DNA of 64,000 nucleotides from Rallus limicola (Eukaryota > Chordata > Aves > Gruiformes > Rallidae). Within the stretch, counting starts at the first letter, position 1, and every line of letters begins with the position of its first letter. The stretch spans positions 79,410,520-79,474,519 of the forward strand of contig JAKCOZ010000001.1 in NCBI GenBank assembly GCA_022605955.1, in the 5' to 3' direction. Position numbers and translations under genes: made by a program. Below, piece by piece: positions 36,671 through 47,100 of this stretch. The notes under the pieces were generated by a model. The model was not told the DNA's origin. It did no database searches and saw only the letters and a list, made by a program, of their open reading frames with translations.

Positions 36671-37529
36671 TACTTTAGTCGTGTTCTGCAAAGGCAGCGT
36701 ATCGCTAAATATTACGGTGCTGCTGTCGCACGGACCAGGTCTTCCTTATGCAAAGATATGTGCCGTGCTAGGGCTTTGCAGAGAGAAAATACCAAGGCTT
36801 AGCGGGTCAGCTGGGATTTACTGTCTCCTGCGCACCAGCAGAAATCCTGGTGCATTCAGAGCCAGCTATTTTTATCCCGATTAGGAGAGTCTGAGGATGA
36901 GGCCCACTCTGTAGATGGTATATTGGTTGAGGGGATGATTATGATTAATTTGAAAGTGATACAATTATACAGGTGCAAATCTAGCTATAAGCAAAGCAAT
37001 CTCTTTGCGAATGTGCCGTGAATGTATATTAATCTATCTCCTTCTTTCCCCGTAGTGTGCAAGCCTGGCTGCATCTCCTCTAGGGAATTCTGTGATGCTA
37101 GCTATATTCCATTACAGTTCAAATAATGCAGCCCGTGGTGGTAGGCAAAGCTAGCGTGGGATGTTTAAGTGCCGCTCTGTGCTATCCAGGGCTGGTAGAA
37201 CTGAGGAGGAGTAAATGCAACACACCGTTTCCGAACGTGGAATCGCTGATCTGACCTTGCTCAAAACTGAGCTGGAGGGAGGCTGGCCCTCTTTCAGGAT
37301 CTGACCCTTGGTATAGTCATTTCCCCTCCTCCTCTGGAAATTTGAGTTACCTTGGGGAGGCAGGTTAACCCTTGAGAATAAATAAGCAATCTTTATTTAG
37401 TTATTTATCGCTTGCAAAGATTGAGTCCTGGCTGATTGATTGCTGGTCCTGGCTCTGAACCTATAAGTAGCAAGTCCTAGCCACACTCTGAGAATGAAAC
37501 TGGCCCAAAAGAAAGGCCTAGATTGCTTC
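36671..37529. other. Unique non-coding DNA, possible splice acceptor at 37055
   Basis: A pyrimidine stretch ending CCCCGTAG at 37055 resembles a 3' splice site, but no good donor follows in the next few hundred bases. Nothing else was recognised. Confidence 0.4.
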
Positions 37530-37542
37530 TCTTGTCAAGAGC

Positions 37543-40042
37543 TTGTGGGTAAGAATTAAAAGGCACGCCAGTATGTGTGACATAGTCGTGGGCGTGTACT
37601 ACAGGCCCCCTGATCAAGAGGGGTGGGTTGATAGTGCATTTTATAAACAATTGGAAGTAGCCTCAAGATCGCAGGTGCTGGTCCTTATGGGGGACTTCAA
37701 TTACCCAGATATTTGCTGGGCAAGCAATACGGCCAGTCGTACGCAGTCCAGGCAATTTCTGCGGTATATGGAAGACAACTTCCTGATACAGATGGTGCAG
37801 GAACCTACGAGGGGAGGGCGGGTGCTTGACCTTGTTTTTACTAACAAGGATGGGCTCGTTAGGGAAGTGAAGGTCGGGGGCAGCTTAGGACAAAGCGACC
37901 ATGAAATGATCGAGTTCAAGATCCTGAGTGGAAGAAGCAAGCCTAAAAGTAGGATAGTTACCCTGAATTTTGGAAGAGCTAACTTTGATCTCCTCTGAAA
38001 TCAAATAGGGGCTATCCCTTGGGCTGCTCTGTTTGAAGGAATGGGAGCCTGCGAGAGTTGGCTAACATTCAAACAGCACTTCTTCCAAGCACAGAATAGG
38101 TGCATCCCTTTGAGTAAGAAATCGGGAAGGAGAGGTAGAAGACCTGCGTGGATAAGCAGGGAGCTTTTGTGTAAACTCAAAGGGAAGCAGAAGACCTATA
38201 AACTGTGGAAACAGGGTCTGAGATCATGGGATGAATATAAAGATGTTGCCAGGGCCTGTAGGGATGAAACTAGGAGGGCTAAGGCCTGCTTAGAAATTAA
38301 GCTGGCAAGGGACATAAAGGACAATAAAAAGTTTTTTCAGGTTTGTGAATAGTAAAAGGATGACCAGGGATAATGTAGGTCCCTTGTTGAATGAGGCGGG
38401 TGTCTTGGTAACGGGAGATGATGAGAAGGTGGAGATACTGAATGCCTTCTTTGCCTCGGTCTTTACTCCGAAGGCTTCTCGGGACCCACAGATCCCAGAC
38501 GAAAGTAGGAGTGGTTGGGGAATTAATGGCTCTCCTCTAGTTGAGGTAGGGGGTTGTCCAGGAGTGACTCAAAGGAATGGATGCACACAAATCCATGGGC
38601 CCGGATGGGATACACCCACGTGTGCTGAGGGAGCTGGCGGAGGTGATTGCGGAGCCGCTCTCTATCATCTTCGATAGGTCCTGGACTACAGGAGAAGTGC
38701 CTGAAGATTGGAGGATAGCCAATGTCACTCCAGTCTTTAAAAAAGGCAAGAAGGAGGATCCCAGTAACTATAGGACAGTCAGCCTCACTTCTGTCCCTGG
38801 AAAGGTGATGGTATAGCTTGTTCTGGATGCCATCTCGAAACAACTGGAAGAGAAGAAGGTCATGAGGAGTAGTCTGCATGGATTCACCAAGGGGAGATCG
38901 TGCTCGACTAATCTCATAGCCTTCTGTGATGTCATCACCAACTGGGTGGATGAAGGGAGAGCAGTGGATATCATCTACCTTGACTTCAGCAAAGCTTTCG
39001 ATACTGTCTCCCACGACATCCTGATAGAGAAGCTGAGAGAACAAGGGATAGAGGAGTGGACAGTGAGGTGGGTTGAGAACTGGCTGTCGGACCAGGCTCA
39101 GAGGGTCGTGATCAGTGGAGTAGAATCTGACTGGAGGCCTGTGACTAGTGGTGTTCTCCAGGGCTCGGTGTTGGGTCCAGTCCTGTTTAATATCTTCATT
39201 GACGACCTTGATGAGGGAATTGCATCCACCCTCAGCAAGTACCTGATGATACAAAGCTGGGAGGAGTGGCTGACACGCAGGAACACTGCGCTGCCATCCA
39301 GCGAGACCTGGACAGGCTGGAGAGCTGGGCAGGGAGAAACCTAATGAAGGTCAACAAAAGCAAGTGTAAAGTCTTGCACCTGGGGAGGAACAACCGACTT
39401 TATCAGTACAGGCTGGGGGATGACCTGCTGGAAAAGAGCTCTGTGGAGAAGGACCTGGAGGTCCTGGTTGATGACAGGTTGGCCATGAGCCAGCAGTGTG
39501 CACTGGTGGCTGAGAGAGCCAATGGGATCCTGGGGTGCATCAGGAAGAGTGTGTCCAGCAGGTCGAAGGAAGTGATCCTCCCCCTCTACTCTGCGTTGGT
39601 CAGGCCCCACCTGGAGTATTGTGTCCAGTTCTGGGCTCCCTGGTATAAAAAAGACAGGGACCTTCTGGAGAGAGTCCAGAGAAGGGCAACGAAGATGATT
39701 AGGGGCCTGGAACATCTCCCCTATGAGGAAAGGCTGAGCGAGCTGGGTCTGTTCAGCCTGGAGAAAAGAAGACTTAGGGGGGACCTAATTAGTGTTTATA
39801 AATATCTTAGACTTGGGATGCAGGGGGAATTGGCCAGCCCGTTTTCAGTGGTCAGTGGGGACAGGACTAGGGGCAATGGCTGTAAGCTGGAGCACAGGAA
39901 GTTCCGCACCAACATGCGGATGAACTTTTTCACAGTGAGGGTGACGGAGCCCTGGCACAGGCTGCCCAGGGGGGTGGTGGAGTCTCCTTCTCTGGAGATA
40001 TTCAAGTCTCGCCTGGATGCCTATCTATGCAATATGAGATAG
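37543..40042 (+). pseudogene. CR1 ORF2 remnant: endonuclease and reverse transcriptase, inactivated
   Basis: In a live CR1 this ORF encodes a protein that nicks target DNA and copies the element RNA. The remnant opens within the apurinic-type endonuclease (GVYYRPPDQ, then LVLMGDFNYPDICW, then the DHEMIEF segment) and passes through the linker into the reverse transcriptase ([65 protein letters not shown]). The C-terminal part ([43 protein letters not shown]) is intact to TAG at 40040-40042. Breaks are TGA at 37996-37998, a one-T insertion in the T run 38332-38337, a further frameshift near 38545-38575, TAG at 38814-38816, and a one-base deletion near 39240 that destroys the catalytic FADD motif. 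It cannot make a working enzyme. Confidence 0.95.
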
Positions 40043-40105
40043 GGAGCCTGCTTTGGCAGGGGGGGTTGGACCCGATGATCTCTTGAGGTCCTTCCAACCC
40101 CTAAG

Positions 40106-40130
40106 ATTCTGTGATTCTGTGATTCTGTGA
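40106..40130 (+). repeat. CR1 3' tail, (ATTCTGTG)3
   Basis: Three exact octamers followed by A. This tail is the 3' end recognised by avian CR1 and marks the element boundary and its orientation. Confidence 0.95.
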
Positions 40131-40289
40131 TCTCCTTAGCTTCCTCTCATCCTGCCTAAGAACCCCCCCCCTTTGATGTCCTCCCTCTGGCTTACTGAGG
40201 TAGTAGCTTTTTGTGAGATGGTCATATCTTTTTTTATGTCTGTGTCATACTGCGCATGAAGGTGCCATGTCTTCATGAAAATCTTGAAA

Positions 40290-40400
40290 TGCAGGAATGG
40301 CAGGGACCTTGAGGTCATCTGTTCCCTCCTTCCACCCCTTGGCAGAGCCTGCTTTACCTAAACCAACATTATCAAGGCCTTTTGTTGCATCCATAGTTCA
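40290..40400 (-). mobile_element. Possible old CR1 3'-end fragment
   Basis: The plus strand has GCAGGGACCTTGAGGTCATCT, then a CTTCCACCCC-type stretch and AACATTATCAAGGCC. It resembles the reverse complement of ancient CR1 3' ends (gcagggacctcgagaggtcatctagtcc...). It would be a separate, older insertion in opposite orientation to the CR1 ending at 40130. Confidence 0.4.
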
Positions 40401-40582
40401 GATAATACGTGACAAAACCATGAGGCACAGTGACCCAATCTATCCTTCCATTATCAAGGAGATCCGATCCTTTCTTGCTGCAGTTTCAGTAGATTTCAAG
40501 ACCTCCTGCACCCTGCTGTTCACAGTCAGAATAATTTGTGCCTTTCTGTGTGGTTAATGTTGTTGTGGAGCCTCTTTCTCGT

Positions 40583-40609
40583 CTTTTTTTTCTTTTTTTT
40601 TTTTTTTTT
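40583..40609. repeat. Poly-T tract
   Basis: About 26 nt of T broken by single C residues. Confidence 0.9.
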
Positions 40610-40863
40610 GTAATAGAACAAGATGTTGATGAAAACACCTGCTCAGTTTTGCTTTTCTTAATGAATAATCTGTATAACATTAAGTAGCACCACAGACCAA
40701 TTACAGCAGGGGAGATAGTGGCCATGTGCTAAGAGACCTATCATAGATCACTCCTGTTCCTGAATATGTCAGGAATCTCCTAATGAGGTGCTGGGATGTG
40801 GGAATCACCTGGGAAATAATGATAAGCAGCATCTGTGCATTTCACAGAAATCCACTAACCATG

Positions 40864-40908
40864 TTTTTTTTTCTTTCTCTCTCTTTTTGTCTTCCTTTCT
40901 AGGTAAGT
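40864..40908 (+). other. Candidate recursive splice site (TAG|GTAAGT)
   Basis: The 37 nt from 40864 to 40900 are all pyrimidine except one G at 40889. They end in CTTCCTTTCT, then AG (40901-40902), and the next bases are GTAAGT (40903-40908), a textbook 5' splice site. An acceptor directly joined to a consensus donor is the layout of a recursive (ratchet) splice site, at which a long intron is removed in steps and the donor is regenerated. It is known in Drosophila and, for vertebrates, in very long neuronal genes. The tract and motif are seen. Use in splicing is inferred. If real, a long gene runs through this window on the plus strand. Confidence 0.5.
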
Positions 40909-41040
40909 GAAACTTTGGTTTTCCTATGCAAAAAAATGCCATTTTACTGGACCTTGATGCACCCTGCGTTCGCTGTATTCCTCGGGTCAGAGCCCCCGGC
41001 GAGGGGCGTCCAGTCTCAGATGGTGATGGCTCTCCTGTTT
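40903..41040 (+). other. Candidate recursive-splicing exon, 138 nt
   Basis: This is the stretch between the acceptor AG at 40901-40902 and a second donor, GTAAGTCCC, at 41041-41046. It is 138 nt long. The frame starting at its first base is open for all 46 codons with an ATG at 40936, while the other two frames stop at once. CpGs cluster at 40967-41010 (CTGCGTTCGC, CTCGGG, CCCGGCGAGGGGCGTCC). Vertebrate recursive sites usually rely on such a downstream exon for recognition. I recognise no protein match for the 46 codons, and it could instead be a cassette or alternative first exon. The donor context TTT before GT is weaker than consensus. Confidence 0.4.
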
Positions 41041-41270
41041 GTAAGTCCCTGGTAGAAAGATTTGTTGGAAAGACAGTGGCTGCGTGATCCAGCGATTGGG
41101 TTGGTGATTAACCTGCACTGCTTTGTACCCTGTCTGTAAGTCATGACCTGTATCGGAGTGCTTATAGCATACATACGCGTATCGTTGTCCTGGGCCGATG
41201 GAATGTCATCTGCGATCGAAAGCATGTATCATCTTCTTTTGTCACCTTTCCCCTTCCCTAGACTGGTTTA
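41041..41270. promoter_or_regulatory. CpG-retaining block downstream of the candidate exon
   Basis: Unusually many isolated CpGs in AT-balanced DNA (TACGCGTATCG, GCGATCGAAAG) and another GTAAGT at 41136-41141. The texture suggests conserved sequence continuing past the candidate exon. Confidence 0.3.
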
Positions 41271-43879
41271 TAGTGAGATTATTGAGCACCACCACTGCAT
41301 CTGCTCCTTAGCTTGGGTGCCAAGGAGGCCACACCAGTCCTGGACAGGCACTTGTGCAGGTTCTGTCTTGTGGCATGTGCAGTGCCCCCCGGTACAGCCA
41401 CAGTGCAGTTGTGTGGGAACAGCAGGCTTGAGCGTGTTTGTATCTGTCTGCCAAGCTGATTCCCCTCCCAGACACCACGTCCTTCTGGTGCATGACCTGA
41501 GTCTGACAAAGTATTTTTGAAAGTATTTTTTTATCGCTCTTATTTCCTCTTGGCACTGGAGTCTTGATGGCCACATCTAAAATTAAGATTTATATCTGTA
41601 TGGACTTAGCATACAGAGGGGCTGTAGTTCATCCTTCCACTTTTCAAGCACCTTACAGTTGCATCTGTACTATATAACTTGTTATGTACTGAGCCCATAC
41701 GGCTGCCCAGGGAATAGCTTTGGGTTTGTGTGTTTGGCTTCCAGGATCATAGAAATACTGTATGAATGAGAGTTTCTCCTCCTCTGTTTAAATCCACAGC
41801 CATTATGTGGTAGACCACATAACGTTGGTCTGGGAGACCAGCAAACAACATGCTTGGAAAACAAAGCATGAGTGAATGAGAGACTTTGGTGTGTAGGTGT
41901 AAGTTCTAGTTGTACAGAAACAGCAAACAGACTTCATGTATTAGTCTAATTCTTTTTACTTTTCACAGTAGAAGACAGTAACAAATACCTGATATTAACA
42001 TACATTGTTTGTAGGGTGTGTGCTCCTACTTACATTGCAGTGTTGTGGTCCTGGTTTTTTAGAGAAGTTCTTCAGATTACCTGCACTATTAGTGGGTTTA
42101 GCTGAGGAAAGAAGATCCGCTATTGATTCTGGATATGTCTATAACAGGAGGTTCACCATTGCTTGGCATTCCTGCTGTGATATTCCTGCTGTGTCTGCAG
42201 TGGAATGGTGTTGGGTAACTGAGGGTCTGTTCCAAAGCAAGGAAGTAAATGGGAAAACATTTCTCTGTGCAGGCCAGCTGGGGTTTGAGAAGCTGTGTGG
42301 GGACTGAGTTGAGTTTGAGATACGGATTTGAGCCACTCACAGAAGAGAGCACAGAAGGGAGCAAACAGGACTTTCATTTTGGACTGTCGTGTAGTTTTCC
42401 ATTTTCAGTCCACCACTTCTGCAGCTTTAGTACAGCTATTTTCTTCTGCAAAGATGGGGTTTGTCGCTGTTGTGGTAGCTGGGGCAGATATTGCCTGAGC
42501 AACAGATTGCGAGGCTTGTGCTGATTCCCTATGTCCTACAGGCTACATGGGCAGAGGAGGTTGTCTTTCCCTAACACTTGTGTTACTGGCCTGTGTGTGC
42601 CAAGTTTGGGGACATGTTTCTCTATCGTGAATTTTCACCTGGCCACCTTATCTGAAGCAGTCATCTGTAGGGCTCCTTGTGGTCTTGGCTAGTTCCTCTG
42701 GATTGTATTTACTGCAAAGAGAATTATTATTGGTATAAAGCTTAAATTTCCCTCTGATGAGCTTCAGGATGGCACATCACCAGAACAAATGTGAAAAATG
42801 AAAAGCGGATAGCGTAGTATTTTAGCTGAGCTCAATAGGGTTTTTCAGCCCAGAAGCTGACAGACCAAAACTTAGCATCCCCACCTCCCTGACACGGTAA
42901 TGTATTCAGATCCCTGTTGCACATTGTAGGCGTGACAGACGATTCCAGGCCAGAGACACCCTGTGCAGCGACATTGCTGAAAAGCTGTGTAATTAGCTCA
43001 GCAGCCACAAAGCCGCAGAGAATCAACTTCTGCCTGTATCCAGATGCAGAGCTCACTGAAGAAATTCTTCTGCATTTGTTGCAGCCGAGTCCTACTGCAT
43101 AACCGAGGCCTTAACATCCCAGTTGGGGATAACAATTTCTGCTTCACTTTCTTTCACAGAAGAAAATCAAGTTTGTCCACAGCTGGAAGAGCCAGAACAA
43201 GGTTTGGCAGGCTCTTGACACATGGGCCCTTGGAACCCTCTGCATCTTTGCTCTGCACCTCTTCCCTGAGTCCATCATGCATTTGCTCAGTAACCAGAGC
43301 AGCACAGGCCACTCTCTTCCTGCCCTCCCAGCTGCACCAGCACGCTTGTCTGCAGGTCTGCACTGCTGAGCACATCAAGACCTTTCTGCAGGAAATACCC
43401 CTCTCTGCACTCTTCTGCCGTGTCACTTTTTAGCCAGATAAGTCCCCTCATCTGACTCATAGCACAGTCTCACAAACTTTTGCTGTCTCATCCTAGATGT
43501 GATATGCATAGGGGCAATGATAAGTGATGGGAGAGAAAGGGTTGGGAACATCTTGGGTCAGAAACTACTTTAATTACTGTTTGGGGCTTTTTTTCATATC
43601 CATTTTTCTTTTCCTAGACTCAAAACATCACAAGGTTTTAAAAACATAAATAGATATGGGATTCCTTTTATTTATAGTATTCTGTTCTCCAAAATCTTGG
43701 TGGTTAGAAATTTATCAGAAAGGCTTAACTTAGTTTCTTTCTTAGCCACAGGACTCAAAGAGCTGGCACTTTTAGGAAAACCATAAAGCTGTGGTGAAAT
43801 TAAATAAATCAGTCAAGCTGCCATTTGTTCAAGCAGCATCCTTTTATGGACACTGGGGAGTAAGGAAGAAGTCTTTGCC
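41271..43879. other. Unique non-coding DNA, no gene seen
   Basis: No coding exon or named repeat was recognised. A short direct repeat (ATTCCTGCTGTG, two copies 14 bp apart) lies at 42168-42193. Confidence 0.45.
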
Positions 43880-44110
43880 CGAACAGGATTACAAAAGAAA
43901 TTGTCATATCATTTATGGCAGCCTCCTTATCATTATCATTAGAGCTAATGCCATCATCATTTTCCCCAGTGAAAGCAGGGCCTCTGGGGCCTCTCTGCTT
44001 CCTGACAGTGGAGACACCAGTGTGCATATTAATATGCAGCTCTCCTTATGCTAATGGCAGCTATTTGTAACATTAATATTTTCTTCCACCATAAAAAAAT
44101 AACAACAATA
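43880..44110. promoter_or_regulatory. Candidate conserved non-coding element
   Basis: The block is rich in TAAT/ATTA cores and ATCATTATCATTAG strings. It contains GTGCATATTAATATGCAG (44021-44038), a palindrome with two POU/octamer-like ATGCA halves, and TATGCTAATGGC. Base texture differs from the flanks and resembles strongly conserved developmental enhancers. Confidence 0.4.
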
Positions 44111-47100
44111 ATAATAATGCTTTGTCTTGAGGATTTGAGCTCTAATGTGCTTTGTAGGAAGGGAAAGAGAAAAGCCTCCGACCTAATTTTTGTATCCTTG
44201 AGAGGAAGACCAAATTTGCAGATGGCAGAGGTGCTGAAAATGCTTGCCTGCCTCACAGGCAATGTGAACGAAGGTCAGCAGGGAAGTCTGGTCAGCCTCA
44301 TGCACAAAGCGAGCTGCAAGTGCTCCAAATCACTGCTGGAAGACCCTCTTTGGACTGCATCAGCAGAAGGGCTGTGCTCCTCACAGACAGCCCTCTCTCT
44401 TGGTCTGGTTCCGCTGAACATCACACAGGTGCTTGCTCTGGGAGATGGAGCAACTACTTGTGTCTGAGTATGTCTCGGTGGAATTTTGAGTGCTCCCGGG
44501 ATGGATTCAAGACCAGTCTCTCTGTCCTTGCAGTTAGCAAGCCTAAAAGTGTGCCTCTGGGCACACTCTCTCTGCCTGGATGCCCTCCTGCGCCGTGACA
44601 TTAGGTATGGATCTGGGAGCACGTGGCTTCCTTCTGCTCTGAAGAGCAGATCTGTGAAGAACAGCATGCGAGGTCTTGTGACTACCCTGTCTGCACAACG
44701 GGCCGTCATCGTTGGGGTTGTTCTGATACCGTCCCACGCAGAAGGAAGGGTTCGGCTCCAAGGCCTTTCCACTATTGTTTAGCGTAGTCACCATAGCCGG
44801 GAGTTACAGTGGCTGCTGCCATGATCCTGCTACATGAGGTGCTGTGCAGGTACAGATCAGGAAGGCTGGAGTTTTCTCAAAGGGCCTGCAGCTTTCAAAG
44901 TTCCTCAAGCTTTTGGATTTGAATTTGGGTTGCTTAGAGTACCTGTTTTATTTCCAAGCTCTGGTGTTGCCTGTGGCCTTTGTCCAAACGTTCAAATGGA
45001 TGCAAACAGGGAATACATAGTGCAGAAGGCAGAGAGGAAAACAAAAATAGGAGCTGAAGCCTTGTCAGGTTTGCTCTCTGGCTCCAAGGCGTCAAGTGGG
45101 CTGTTTGCAGGCCAGCTACTGAATAAGCACATTGTTAACGTTTGGTTGTTTGAAGAAATAAAAGAAGTTAAGTATTTTTGCAGGATGGGGGAGTCAGAAC
45201 CTTTACAACTGCCTGTAATTAGTTACTCTGGGAGCATATGATGATATTTAATAGGCCCCTCAGTGATAATTTTAGTAGCCTTTCCTGATGCCTGACAAAT
45301 ACTGAACATGGCATACTTAATGTTATTTTAATTAAAAAGTCTTTAAAGAAAATGTCAGTGATGTTCCAGTAGCCTGAGGTTTATTTGGGAGTAAGGGGGA
45401 AACTGTTGTTTTCAGAAGGCAGACAAGGAGATGCAATTTTCGGTGTGGAACTGTATGAATTGGACGAGGACCTCTCTTTTCGTACATCATGTTTATTTTC
45501 AAGTGTCTGAAGCTCCTCTTCATTGTAGTGCAATGGTTTATTTCTGCATTAAGTGCTTACAGTGTTATTTACTATTTTACTTTTTGACTTGAGGGAGGAA
45601 GAGATCACACCATCTGTTGAATCCACATATTGCAAGATTTGGTGAAAGGAGAAGAAAACTACAAGAAAAAGAAGCAAAACACAAAAAGCCCCAAAATGAC
45701 TTCCCTTTCAGAGCTGGTGTTCAGAGATGTCCCTTCTCAGTATTGAGTGTCTGGCTGCCCCAGAACATGAGGCTGACTTCCAAATCGCCATGTACCTCAG
45801 AAATTACCAGCACTGTTCTTCCTAACATGCACCCTGTAGGAACAGTTCCCAAATACTTGCACTTGTTATTACTTGCCTCTAGGTTCAAGACATTTGGGTC
45901 AAGCCAAAGGTTACAATTTCACACTTTTCAATATAATTCCCCCATGGGTTAATAATACTCTTTTTTTAAAAAGAAAGCTGAAATTCTCTTGAAGCCTCAT
46001 GGGAGCTGAACCCTTAAGCAAGTATCACAAATTGAATGACTTGTGTCTAAATCATGCCATTTCTGAATATTTTCAAAACAACAAAACTGTACTTAAAGCT
46101 TAACAGAAACTAAAAATTATGCCATTTTTAAATACTGTGGTGCAAATAATGCTAAGCTTAATACTGCCTCTAAGTATTGTACTCTGGTGTTTGCAGTTCT
46201 GATGAATCACAGTTTGTGCTGCACAAAAACCTGTGAAATGAGCCTTACAGGAGGTGGAACATGGCTTTGACTTCTAATTCCTAGCACATTAATTTGGGAC
46301 CTATAACACTGAGCCCATCAGACCTTCGTTGTTCTTAATAAGGAAACAACTTTTCCTCCATTAGTAGAGTCGAATCCCAAGAGCAAACAAAGATGGTAAC
46401 TAGAGAAGGATTGGCTGAGGTCTTCAACGGTCTTTCAGGAATAATTAGTTGAAGGGGTCGGTGGCAACATAGGAAGCATGGGTTTCGTGGGGTACTTCTG
46501 CAAAAATAAGGTGGTCTCACCATTTCTTTGAAAAGATGGTTGTGCAGTAAAACCTACTGTTTAGCATCCTGTGGTAAATTCACTATCGCTGCATCGCTCC
46601 TGTTGAGCAGAGTTGCTCCTGTTTTAAACTTTATGGTCTAAGAAGTAAAGTCATCTCCCAAGGTTCACAATCTTACAGTTCCCCTTTAGATAAAGGTCGA
46701 TTGTGGTTCTTGTAGAAACATGGCCAGAATGATGCCAGGGCGGTTTAAAGTAGCCTCTGATCTTAACAAAAGGAAAATGTATCCTCTCATGGCAAGGAGC
46801 ACAGGGCTGAGTTGGCTATACACAGGCATCTCCGTGGCCAGATGTGGTTAGCAAAATCACTTGGTTTTGCTGCACAGCTGTGTCTTGGATCGATGGAGAT
46901 GTTAGGTCCATTTGTTGGCAGGATTTCCTAAATGCCTGTGGAGGGGCACAAGGTATTTGTCAAGTGCGGTGGCATAAAAGAGATGTCGTGGAAAATGATA
47001 GCACTGGCAGTTCAGCACTGAGGAAGGCAGTAAGCCTTTATGGATTCTCTGGTACCGGTGAGTAATTCACATTGGATTTCTTCTTGAGGCTACTGGGTGC

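Larger units (their letters stand above)
37530..40130 (+). mobile_element. CR1 LINE retrotransposon, 5'-truncated
   Basis: About 2.6 kb of an avian CR1 (chicken repeat 1) non-LTR element. It begins inside the endonuclease domain and runs through the reverse transcriptase to a short 3' UTR and the tail of three ATTCTGTG octamers (40106-40130). 5' truncation is the usual outcome of LINE insertion by target-primed reverse transcription. The 3' UTR has the CR1 signature GATGATCTCTTGAGGTCCTTCCAACCCC just before the tail. The open frames are still long, so the copy is young compared with that at 15730. No target-site duplication was seen, as is usual for CR1. Confidence 0.97.

Noticed and set aside
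37021..37060. CTTCTTTCCCCGTAG as an exon acceptor
   Set aside because: No adequate donor follows in the next few hundred bases and the CR1 begins soon after.
38523..39254. 243-residue minus open frame
   Set aside because: It is the antisense shadow of the CR1 reverse transcriptase coding strand.
40196..40206. TGAGGTAGTAG, identical to the first 11 nt of let-7
   Set aside because: The following bases do not match let-7 and no complementary arm for a precursor hairpin lies within about 100 nt on either side.
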